Below are positions 41,484-51,248 of a DNA stretch of 64,000 nt, piece after piece. Both the position numbers and the translations under genes were made by a program. Every line of letters begins with the position of its first letter. Within the stretch, counting starts at the first letter, position 1. The notes below the pieces were generated by a model. That model was not told the origin of the DNA. It was given only the letters and a program-made list of their open reading frames with translations, and ran no database searches. This stretch comes from Amoebophrya sp. A120 (Eukaryota > Sar > Dinophyceae > Syndiniales > Amoebophryaceae): NCBI GenBank assembly GCA_905178155.1, contig CAJINV010000008.1, positions 558,001-622,000 of the forward strand, read 5' to 3'.

Positions 41484-43197
41484 CTACACTGAGTTGTGGT
41501 CTCTCGTGCTGCTAGTGCGCAGATTGACATATCCGGAAGATACCACCCGCGAAATTCCCACCGCTGCGTTGGTTGCTGCGCTCCCGGACGAGGAGCCCGC
41601 CGCTGCAGCGGTGCCCGCCTTTTGCGCGGCTTCCGCGGCCAGCGCGCGCCCTGCTGCACCGCCCGCAGTTGCAGCTGTGGCGTCTGCGGCAGCGGACCCC
41701 GCCGTCGTTCCGGAAGCCGCGCCCTCAGCTGCACCGCCGGACGCAGGCGTCGTGGCGCCCGTTGTCGTCGCGGCAGAACTGGTAGGCGCCCCATTGACTG
41801 CTGCGGAGGTGGACTTCGTTGCCGCACCACTGGTGCCATTACCCCCGCCGGACTGCGCGGCCGCGGCCCCATTGTTCACGACACGGGAAACCACTGCCGC
41901 CGTTGCCGCTCCTGTGACCGCGTCCGTGGCCAAGAGCAAACCAACATCGACGATGGCGTTCGGATCCTCCTCCAGAATCGCACGATCAATCACCTGATGA
42001 AACAGCCCGTGCATCTTCTTCTCGTTCTGCACTGCGGAGTCCACCGCGGAAAACACTCCGTCATTGCTTATGCAACGAAAAGGAAGAGACAGCCGCTGCG
42101 GCAGAAGTGGCTAGGCATGATGTCCATGTATGTGTACTACTACTATCCAGTCGAATGTATATGGAAAAATCACATAGATTTCCATGTTGTCCAAAAACGA
42201 CACGACTAAACAATGTAACGGTCACACAGGGGATGCAGACGTCGTGTCGCATCCTCACCCTTGACATAGTATTTCGTGCAAGTACATTTCGCGGACCGCG
42301 GTAGACTTGAATCTGACTGGATAAGTATTTTGAAAGTGCTGCTACAAATTCTGCGCCTGCTGCACAGTAACTTTTCAATGTCAAACCAAAAAAAAAATGA
42401 CCAAGACAACACCAAATGAAAAACTCTGCCCGCGGCATTTGGTCCTTCGACTTTTCACCTCTCATACTCACAACGCCGCCCATCACAGCCGCACCCGCGG
42501 CTGGCAGGAGAGCTCCGCCGCAGGTCACTGCCGTCGCAGCCGCAGCGCCAATGACCAAGATCGGGCGCGTCGCACTATGCATGCACTGCGTTCCCAACTC
42601 GTCGTCGCCTTCTACAAAGTGCACGATCCCTTTGATGTGCCCCACCAACGGAACGCTGGACACAAAGGTCAGCGCGGCGTTCTGCAGCGAGAGCCGCAGC
42701 TCCTCCACCCGCGAACTGCGTCGACCGGTCGGCTGGCCACTGGACGACGAAAGAACACTGACCTGATCCGAGCTGAGCAGCGCCAAATCACTGGTGGGTA
42801 CCCCCCGGGGCGGTTGGTTCGGATCCCGGCGGGGCTCATCTTCGTTGCCGTCTGCAGACGACGCGGAGGTAGAATCCGTTTCCGTGTCGGAAGCGTTGGT
42901 CGCTCGGCTTCTGAGCTCCACATCTTCCCGGTGCAGACGTGCTTGCGGTTCTGCTGGCACCACGCCCGTAGTTGCCTCCCCCTCGTCGTCGTCCTCCAGC
43001 GCGGCAGTGATCAAAATGTTCAACCCACAGGCGATCACATTCTGCTCGGAGTATTCCACCCACGCCTGTCCCGATCCTTCCAGCAGCTTCTCCGCAGCCT
43101 CCTCATCGAAGGGCAGAACCACTCCCGAGGCAACCAGCTTGGCAGCGGATTCGATCGCGGTCACGGCCTCACCAATTACGGGCAGAAATTTGGCCAT
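41484..43197 (-). CDS. Unknown protein with glycine/alanine-rich helical core and Ala/Thr-rich tail
   Basis: Exons 43197-42413 and 42066-41484 (1368 nt, 455 residues) join in phase 2 across a 346-bp GT/AG intron (acceptor TTTTCGTTGCATAG-type, product AEFFICNDGVFSAV). The N-terminal part is helical (GEAVTAIESAAKLVASGVV). A Ser/Asp/Glu-rich linker follows, then GHIKGIVHFVEGDDELGTQC and a small-residue hydrophobic stretch (LVIGAAAATAVTCGGALLPA) that could enter a membrane. The last 110 residues are almost only Ala, Gly, Ser and Thr. I cannot name the family; the KGIVHFVEGDDELG block would be the best search seed. Confidence 0.65.
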
Positions 43198-43492
43198 GGA
43201 TGGAGCTAACTAGCAGGTTTCAAGGGGAAAAAAAGACGGAAAAAGATAAAGTATATGACACTGCTGAGCTCGTGAAACAATTAAATCTACTACTGTCTAC
43301 GGTTTGCTGATGAAACAAGACAAGTAGTGCCGTGGTCTGAGGGTCTGGAATAAATACAGCAAAATTGTCAAAAGCAATAATGCGCTTAGAACAAGTGTCG
43401 ATTTGATACTACTTCGTTGCAACAAAAAAAACAAAAAATGTAAGTACCAATCGAGACTGTAAAACCTTTTAAATAAATACACCGAAAATCCG

Positions 43493-46400
43493 TTAGCCAC
43501 AAGGATTGATATGGGTTGGGATAGAGCCAGCCTCACCTGAAAAGAGAATCAATGAGCACGAAAGAAGTGACACATTTCGATTTTCCAGCTTACCAAAGCT
43601 ACTTCACAGGCAAGTACCGAGCTCATCGACCGAAACCAGCACGCGTGTAAATGTTTTAGTGCATAATGCTACACAAAAAGAGCACCGAAACATATGAATC
43701 CTCAAGACCGATTCGAATATTCCTTTTCGGCTCCTTCCTCGCAACCCGAGAACACGACTGACAGGATGTAGCGATACAGAGAACAAGGTTTCCATCGCTA
43801 CGTTCTACATTTTTTGTTTGTTATTCTCGCACGATACATAAATATGGTACAAGAGCAGCATAAATTCACTCATGGATGTCGATGCGTTCTTTCACTACAT
43901 TTGACTTCTCGACTGAGACTGAAAGCACCGCAATCGTCGTATAAATGTATTAGATTTAGAGGGCCCTTTGACAGTTCAATCACTGGTTGTCTGAAAATCG
44001 TACACGAAGACAATTTCATCTGTTTTTACAACAGAGGTCACTGCGAAGATGTGTTGTTCATCTTACTCCTGTCAATGTGTGAAACAGAGTGCGCACGCCA
44101 CGCATGGCTGAGCGTGAAAGCTTCTACTAGTGAAAGCTTCTACTAGTGTACATACACGACTTCGAACGTCCTATATATAATAATAACTGATCTACCTGCT
44201 CCGAAGATTCCGTAGCCCGCCAATTTGTTCTGCTATGCGATGGATTCTTTCATGGCAGTCAATTATCTGCTACCGTCGACGTGCGCTGGAGCTTACCTGC
44301 GATCGTGGGTGGTACAGTACAAATTCGGTATTGGTTTTCAGAAAATTATGAAGTTGACGGGTATACAAAATGTCTTCATGAACTTAGGTACTCAAAGTTG
44401 TACTACCGTAGCTGGACTGCGGCCGTCGCGAGAGGTTTGGCGAAATATAGCGCCCACGAGGCGGGTCAAAGGCCGAGGGTAATGGGTATTCCCCGGGGCC
44501 TGGCTGGTCTTTCGCGCGGAGCCGCGGATCCGCCGAGCTCGGGCGTCCCGCAGAAAAGAGAGTGGTGCGCGCCCCATGTCCGATACTCTGCATCACATTG
44601 TACATTGGCGGATCCTCCTTTCGTCTTTCAACCTTGCAACGCTCCCCTGCAGAATCAATAATCAGACCTTTATCAACACTGCAAAATCCTTGGAAGAATC
44701 GAACAACTTTCTTGATGAACAACAAGTAGGCATAAAAGGAAACTTTAATGTCACATCGTAAATGTATCCTGCCGGACTCAGAGCGACTGTAAGAGCGTTG
44801 TCATTCAAGTACCGATTCCAAACGAAGGCGTGCTTCTCATCAGGTTGCTGTAGTCAGTGCCTTTCATTTTCCTCTTGCTGATCGAAGCACTGTACCTGAA
44901 TTCATATTACACCGAGCTCTTGCAGCAGCACAAAGTGAAGCCCTTTGTTTGTCGCTTGCAACAATTGCTCTGTTGTCAACCGGAGCAAAATAAGCATCTA
45001 TGTCACTCGAAAAACTTCTTGCCATGCATATCATTGCCATTAATCGCAGTGGCGCAACCAAAAGAGAGAAGTGAGCCACTCGTTAAAATACTTGTAATAG
45101 CCGTTGCCTCCCGGGGTAGCCGATCCAAACGTGATCTGAAGCTTGAAGCGATTTGCCACACCCCACGACCTCTGCCACGCACCGTCTCGCATGTGCGGAG
45201 GCGGAAAAAAGCGGTCTACATGGCTCTGCAAAATGTAGAATTTAATCAGCTAGAAGTCCAGCAGTCTGGTACAATCTATCTAAAACTTGATGTTGCGATA
45301 CACAGAGCAACAAGAGCATTTGGTCTAACAGAATTATACTAGGTGATCCGGTCCCTCCCCCTTATCCAGCTTCTCGTGCGGTCGCAGATTTGTTTGCGTG
45401 AAGGTGGTCTTTTCCCTTCCCTTTTTGTTTGTAGTACTGCTGCAGTGCAGCAGCGTCCGCCTCTTCAAGCTCTCGGTGGAGGAGGTATTTGTTTTGCTCG
45501 TTCTCATTGCGGTCTGCGCTGGTCCTCCTAATCCCGCGTTTCCACCTCGCGAGGTGCCGCTACTATTACTTCCAAACTGCGCGGGAGGGACGTGCTGCGC
45601 GGTGCTGGACCCAGAATTAGAATCCTTCTTCTGCGGGTGCAGCAACACAGACGTCGTGGACACAGACCTTGACGCGGGGTGCGCGCTACCCGGACGCAGT
45701 GTCGTGGCACTCCCCCGCGACGAGAACGGCAGGCTTCCTTTGTTCGTGGAGCAATTGTAGGCGCTGCCCGGTCGCGACCCCGGGGCCAAACGCTTGCTAC
45801 TGCGGAGGACCTGAGGGTTTCTTGTTTTGCCTTTCAAATTCTTTCACTTCTCGACGCAGGGAGTCAAAAATAAAACAGTCTCGACGCAGGGAGTCAATGC
45901 CTTAGGCTTAGCCTTTCAAGTCGAAAATAAAACAGTCGAGCGGGAGCCCACTTCTCTCACAGAAAGAACCATGAGAAAAACACTTTCACCTCCTCCCGGC
46001 CAGAAGGCACGACACCTGCGTTCCGATGATCTCCACTTGAGGATGACGGATCCGGCCGCTGCTGGAATTCTTGGCGCAACGCGATAATGTCCGATTTCGA
46101 CGTTGCATTCAACAGTTCTTCCGCGCGCTGCAAAATCGCACACAGCCGCTCCCGGCGGTGAACGTCTCCATTCTCTTTTCCGACAGCAAGACCGTGAGTT
46201 GTTGCGCCGCTACTCCAAAAAGAGGACTGCGTGGCTGCAACACCACTCACAGCGGTACAGCTGGTGCTCTCAGCCGGCCGACGGAAAGAATTTTCATCAA
46301 TGGTGCTGGTGGTCATTATGGGGCCAGGCTCCTGGTCGGCACTCTGTTCCTCGTGTCGGAAACCGCCGCTTGCAGCGCTCGGACTTTTCAGCGCGGCGTT

Positions 46401-46793
46401 TCTCAAGTAGAGCTGAATGTTGGATTCGGACTTCACCACACTTGACTTTGAATGGAAGAGCTTGTCTTGATCTTGTTCCCGAATATGCCGAGTCCCGTAG
46501 TGCAACAGCTGCTTTCCCATCGCCGGCGCTTTATTACTCTGCTGGTATGGGTTATAGCTTGAAGCTTGTTCGTCCGGGTGCGAAATCTTTTTGGCGCCCG
46601 TCGGGGTGACTGTCGCGCTACTGGGCCGAGTGGCCTTGATGTCGGTTGTTGACACTGTCGGCGGCTTTACATTTTTCGCGCTTCTTGTGCTCTTCACGCC
46701 CACTGGCGTAGAGGAGCCCGAGGACCTGCCGCTCTTCGTACCGCGCCCCACCTCTGCGCCGAAGGGCGCCACCACTAAATGCGAGAGCTCCAT
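43493..46793 (-). CDS. Sperm-tail PG-rich-repeat (STPGR) protein, multi-exon
   Basis: Exon limits supported by phase: 46793-45990, an exon ending 45340 (its 5' limit near 45790 is unsettled), 45225-45092, 44678-44407, 44373-44297, 44229-44196 and probably 43536-43493. All junctions from 45340 on are GT/AG and keep frame to the stop. The first 430 residues are Ser/Thr/Gly-rich and basic. The ordered part reads FGSATPGGNGYYNVDKG, then AKDQPGPGEYPLPSAF, the PGPGxY signature of STPGR (SHIPPO) proteins that coat axonemal microtubules, then LYTRQLHNFLKTNTEFVLY. The final 660-bp intron is the least certain. Together with CPC1/SPEF2 and the CIMIP2-like gene it forms an axonemal set in this window. 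Confidence 0.6.
44114..44145. repeat. 16-bp perfect tandem duplication
   Basis: GTGAAAGCTTCTACTA occurs twice head to tail in the presumed last intron of the STPGR gene. Confidence 0.9.
45851..45899. repeat. 19-bp direct repeat, period 30 bp, in an intron
   Basis: TCTCGACGCAGGGAGTCAA occurs at 45851 and 45881, separated by AAATAAAACAG-like sequence that itself recurs at about 45923. It looks like a recent small tandem duplication across an intron-exon border of the STPGR gene. Confidence 0.8.
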
Positions 46794-47349
46794 GAGATCT
46801 TCCCGCCCTGTAATCTACGATCAACCACTGCAACACGCCACGACAAGCATTTTTCTACTTCTTCATCATAGTCCTCCCATCGATTCTACCGGATCGACGC
46901 GTGCGCCCCCTATCGAGGAGGCAGGCCGTCGTGTGGTTCATCTGAATCAATGTCGTGCTTTTCGTATTCATTCTCACTCACTGTCACTGTGTGGGTTCTC
47001 TACAAAAAAGAACGCACCCTCTTCTAACAGTCCTCTTCCGCTGCGGTTTTGTCCTCTACGGGCAGCTAGTCTTGGTTTTCAACTCAGTGTCTGTTTGTTG
47101 ACTAGATTCACGTACCTGACACTGACGAAAAACCACTCTCCTTGTCCTTACCTCCTCGCTCTTTGCCGGAGCCGCAATAACCAGGCGCCTTTGACACTCA
47201 CACTCCCGCGGATTGATCCTGGCTGATATTCATCCGCACAATGAGTTTTTACACTATCGGCGCCAACACTTTACCGAGGGATGAACAGAAGCTACACACA
47301 CGCGAGGATGGAAACCGGGGTCTTCAAGCTTTGTCTTTGCGACAAAGCC
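46794..47349. other. Intergenic, no gene seen
   Basis: 556 bp upstream of the STPGR gene start. No motif or repeat recognised. Confidence 0.5.
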
Positions 47350-50300
47350 TCACAGGACACGCCATGAAAGCTGCACTTCGGAATCTTCACTGTTACAGAC
47401 TTTTCTCAACAAGAGTTGCAGCTTCAGCAGAGGCAGATCCGGAGATCCTGGCCACCACGAGCGCATTGCGAACGTTGGATACCCGGTTTTCGCATGGTAC
47501 GGCACAGTATCCGCGAGATCGAAAACCTTCTCTATTACCTCGGCTAACCAAGTGATTGTGTCTATCCGATCGTTCAGATTCTTCATCCGGACGCCTGCGG
47601 TGTGAAGAAGAGCAAAGTTGTGCGAGGACGGTAATGCTATTGAAGCGTCACGCTCACCGAGTCGGGTCAAATTACGAAAATGCTCCACGTTTTGCGACCC
47701 ACCAAGAGTGCGTTCTCGCAAGCGGGTTGATGTCGGCAGGGCGTCCCTTAGCACTTCCGAGGGAAAGAGCGGCAGGTGCGACATGAGCAGCCGAGCCGCA
47801 CCGTAAAATATGTTCTTTTGCGAAAAGTGTTTGTAAGCTGGAAACACCCGACTGGTTTTGTTCATCCAGGTACTCCACGTGCTGGGATGAGAATGCGCAT
47901 CTGCGTCAATATTTTTCTTCGTGCCGCTCCGTCGCTCGATCAGGTTACGCGTTCTAAAAATACTTTTTGTGCGCGACAGAACTCTGGACAAGAGCACGAC
48001 AGCTGACTCCCGCAGTAGAGCGGACCAATGTACTTCTTCAGATTTTGGACGTTCCGCCAAAATATTCCTCACCGCAAAAAGAATGTTCGGAAGCGGGCTC
48101 AACTCGTGCGGCTCGCTCACCTGGTTTTGCTTTTTCAGGTCCGCCAGTTTTGACGTACTACTTGCTGCGATCAGGTTGTTCCAGCTCGCTGCGACAAACT
48201 TGCCGACCTCCGCCGTTCCTAGAAACACGCTCCGCATGGGAATTCCAAAATTTCCGTTTTCGCGAACGTTCCCTGGGAAGCTGTCACGCACGCTCTCTAC
48301 GGGGAGAAACACCGCACTGTGCCCACCCGCAAGTGCCGCTGTGATGCTGAAAGAGGACCACGTGCTCTTGCTCGACGCGAACACAAAAGCATGCGAGAAA
48401 TACACGTGGAAAAAGTCAACCATCGTGCGGACAGTATTCATTATCCGCTTCCGGCTCTGCGAGTCCGCGTCAGGTTTGGATGAGCCTTCGTCGACTGCTC
48501 GCATCACGCACTGTTCTACCCTCTGATCGTGGAGATTCCCGTCCTCAGCAAAGAAAACACTGCCGTAATCCTCGGCGATCTCACGAACCCGTGCACGCAC
48601 GCTATCACGCAAGTCCGCGTCCGGAGACAAGACACGAAATTGTAACGAGGTCGGATTTGCTCCCTTTTCGTGCCGCCGCGAGCTCATCAGTTGCCGCGCC
48701 GCAAAGAGCGCAAGCGACGTGATGCCGTCGCTCGTGCTCAGGGTCCGCCGATCTCCGCCCCGGGCATGCAAAACGACGCGCAAGCCGACCTCTGTTGGAG
48801 CAGAACTGTGATAGTACCGCTCAAAAAAACACTTTGCCACTCCGTCAACGGGGCGGAAAGGCTGTTCTTGGTGCGCGTTTCCGGAGGATACCTGATCTGA
48901 GTTGCGAGGTGTCAGGTCTAGTGACGGCGAAAGCGAATTCGGTTGAAGCGCCTCAAAATACGGCCGACTGTTGTACACTCGCGTCCGATAAATGTGCAAA
49001 AACTCCGCGCGCGACAACATAGGGTCCGGAAAGATACCGAGCTGCGCCCAGCGCAACCACATGTCCCAAGCCGGCTCCGCAGTGTAGTCGTTTGGATAAG
49101 GGGGCGGATGGAATGGAATCTGCATGAGTTTCACGGCCGTTTGCGCGTGGTCACCAGCCTTGCTTGACGAGGTCACTCTTCCACCAACCGGAGCAGCCCC
49201 TTCGCTTTTCAGCTTTTCGAGATAAGCAAAGTAGCGCTCCCTACCCACGATGACGTGTAAGATCTCCGGAAGCTGCACGAGCTGCAGCAGTGTGCGGGCG
49301 TCGTATCCCGACACGCACGGAGTCGTGTCTGCGGACCTTGACGTTCCAGTTGCAGCCGAGCAGGAATAATGCTGAACATCGGCCTCTTCGTCCCAGAAGG
49401 TAACCACTTTCTTCGCCCGCATCGAATAACCAATCGCAGCGACGGTGAAGAGCCATCCGAGACGATTACCCAGACCTCCTGGGTTTCCGGAGGTGTGCAG
49501 GACCAAATCTTCGTCTACACCGGGATCCATTTCCGCTTCCGGGAGATGCATAGCGGTATTCTTGTCCATGCTCTTGTTCCCTGTTCCCACCACCACCGAG
49601 GCGCGGACCGGCTTGCGCCTCACTAAACCAAGCTCGTGACACTTTGTGACGAACCAAGGCCTTTTGTAGCCGTGATTGATATGAGGAATGAGCCGACCAT
49701 ACGTCGTCCAGCCGGAAACCGCCGGATTTCGGTCCACGTAGAACACGCGATACCGCCGTTGCAACTCCATTAGAAGCTGATTTTCCCGGAGATTCCTTTC
49801 CCGCGTCGCACCCAGGTGGATCTCAAACAGTACTTGATCCACGTTCATGTTCACGTAATTGGTCCATAACTCCTCGCCCGCGGTCCCACCGTGCTGGTGG
49901 CTTGAGGTTCCTCCTGCGGCAGAGGTTCCATCATCTGTAGTTCCCGCGGTGGCGAACAATTCCTCCAAAATCGGCCATTCGTTTGCCTCGATGTCCATGC
50001 GGAGCAGCGCCACCGGAAGCGGGCCGGGCGAAAACCAGTGTAGCACTTTGCGCACCATTTTTCCAACGGTCCCCAGGGACACGAGTCGCATGCTTTCTTT
50101 CGTGTTGTCGGCGATTTGCGATTGCAGGCTCGCGGCGGCCTCACTCGCGGTAGCGCATATAGTAGCCTCTTCTCCGAGTTGATGTACTACTCCTTCCCTT
50201 TGTTCTAAAGTTGTACTAGGAGACTCCCCATCCTCAGAAGGGGACGGGCCCACGAATTCAGCGGACCCCAGCAACTCGTCCAAATCGTCGCCGAAGTTGG

Positions 50301-50907
50301 CGTCACGCTCCGAGCTGACCCCGACGGGAAAAAACCAGTGGCGCGGATGGCTGCTCACCAGTGACCGCTTCTTTGCAGCTTCATAGAAAGTCGTGGCAGA
50401 AAAAGCGGGGTCGAAAGAAAACACGTGGCAGCCGAAGTGCTCCAGCGCCATGTGCTCAAACCACTGCCCGCCCTTCCAGTCACACGGATCACCGACCCCA
50501 AAGGACAGCGCCACGCACCAACCATTTCGCCGCTTCTGCGCGCCGACCTGATCGGACAGTGAGCTGAACGATTCGGATTCTGCTGCTGGCGCTGGCCTGC
50601 CCGCCTCATTATAATCATCATGCGCTCCTTCCGTATTGCTGTTGTTGTTCTCCTCCTCTGCGAAAGGCAGAGCATCTCCGCATATTTTGAAGGGGTCGTC
50701 GTCGACCGTCTTTACGAGCGGCCGCCGACAGACGTTCCCCGCGGCAGGCCGCAGCAGCATCTCGAAACCGTGCCAGATTTCGTTTCCGTCAGGAGCGTCT
50801 GTGCTATTCGCATGATATCGGTACCGAGCTTCAGCTGTGAGCACGCACAGAGCCAGGCTAGTTGCGAGAAGAACAAACGAGAGCCGTCCGCCGAAGATCA
50901 GCAACAT
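47350..50907 (-). CDS. Secreted METTL24-like methyltransferase fused to a fucosyltransferase-like domain
   Basis: A single 1185-residue frame from ATG 50907. Residues 1-27 are a clear signal peptide (SFVLLATSLALCVLTAEA). Domain 1 (about 130-440) has CVALSFGVGDPCDW, GCHVFSFDPAF, ALLRMDIEANEWPILEELF and VDQVLFEIHLG, the order seen in METTL24-type (Methyltransf_22) proteins. Domain 2 (about 490-910) starts with HTSGNPGGLGNRLGWLF, like motif I of alpha-fucosyltransferases, and carries LRVVLHARGGDRRT, like their GDP-sugar-binding H-x-R-x-G-D motif, then FVFASSKSTWSSFSITAALAGG. The last 270 residues are unassigned. The Golgi lumen is the natural place for both activities. The fusion is unusual; each call rests on motifs read by eye. 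Confidence 0.7.
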   Translation of the reverse strand: MLLIFGGRLSFVLLATSLALCVLTAEARYRYHANSTDAPDGNEIWHGFEMLLRPAAGNVCRRPLVKTVDDDPFKICGDALPFAEEENNNSNTEGAHDDYNEAGRPAPAAESESFSSLSDQVGAQKRRNGWCVALSFGVGDPCDWKGGQWFEHMALEHFGCHVFSFDPAFSATTFYEAAKKRSLVSSHPRHWFFPVGVSSERDANFGDDLDELLGSAEFVGPSPSEDGESPSTTLEQREGVVHQLGEEATICATASEAAASLQSQIADNTKESMRLVSLGTVGKMVRKVLHWFSPGPLPVALLRMDIEANEWPILEELFATAGTTDDGTSAAGGTSSHQHGGTAGEELWTNYVNMNVDQVLFEIHLGATRERNLRENQLLMELQRRYRVFYVDRNPAVSGWTTYGRLIPHINHGYKRPWFVTKCHELGLVRRKPVRASVVVGTGNKSMDKNTAMHLPEAEMDPGVDEDLVLHTSGNPGGLGNRLGWLFTVAAIGYSMRAKKVVTFWDEEADVQHYSCSAATGTSRSADTTPCVSGYDARTLLQLVQLPEILHVIVGRERYFAYLEKLKSEGAAPVGGRVTSSSKAGDHAQTAVKLMQIPFHPPPYPNDYTAEPAWDMWLRWAQLGIFPDPMLSRAEFLHIYRTRVYNSRPYFEALQPNSLSPSLDLTPRNSDQVSSGNAHQEQPFRPVDGVAKCFFERYYHSSAPTEVGLRVVLHARGGDRRTLSTSDGITSLALFAARQLMSSRRHEKGANPTSLQFRVLSPDADLRDSVRARVREIAEDYGSVFFAEDGNLHDQRVEQCVMRAVDEGSSKPDADSQSRKRIMNTVRTMVDFFHVYFSHAFVFASSKSTWSSFSITAALAGGHSAVFLPVESVRDSFPGNVRENGNFGIPMRSVFLGTAEVGKFVAASWNNLIAASSTSKLADLKKQNQVSEPHELSPLPNILFAVRNILAERPKSEEVHWSALLRESAVVLLSRVLSRTKSIFRTRNLIERRSGTKKNIDADAHSHPSTWSTWMNKTSRVFPAYKHFSQKNIFYGAARLLMSHLPLFPSEVLRDALPTSTRLRERTLGGSQNVEHFRNLTRLGERDASIALPSSHNFALLHTAGVRMKNLNDRIDTITWLAEVIEKVFDLADTVPYHAKTGYPTFAMRSWWPGSPDLPLLKLQLLLRKVCNSEDSEVQLSWRVL

Positions 50908-51248
50908 CTTTTCTTTACATGCACTGACAAAAGCACCCGCACCACATTCAGGCAGCTACGTGCGCTACGAGCATTTGTTTCCTTAGCAAAGCAAACCGGA
51001 AGACAAGTACACGAGAAAACAAAGAATAAAGTCGAAGAAACCGAGAAAAGCAAAAATGACTTGCAAGGCGGGACACCAGGTCTTCGATGCCTCGATTGAG
51101 CACATCAAGTCGAACACAGTGACACCTGCCCTCTGAGTCTCAGGCCACAGGGCTTGCGTCTTCAAGGGTACTTAGATGCGCTTGGCAACTTCAAGAATAG
51201 AGATGTCGCTTTTTTCATGTCATTTTTTGGCGTTCGCGGCAGTGCATC
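50908..51248. other. Intergenic, no gene seen
   Basis: 341 bp between the fusion-protein gene and the next stop; nothing recognised. Confidence 0.5.

Noticed and set aside
44205-44235. Spliced-leader RNA gene (TCCGTAGCCCGCCAA resembles the dinoflagellate leader CCGTAGCCATTTTGG)
   Set aside because: Only the first nine or so bases agree, and the stretch lies in and beside a phase-consistent exon of the STPGR gene; no donor or snRNA-like tail follows.
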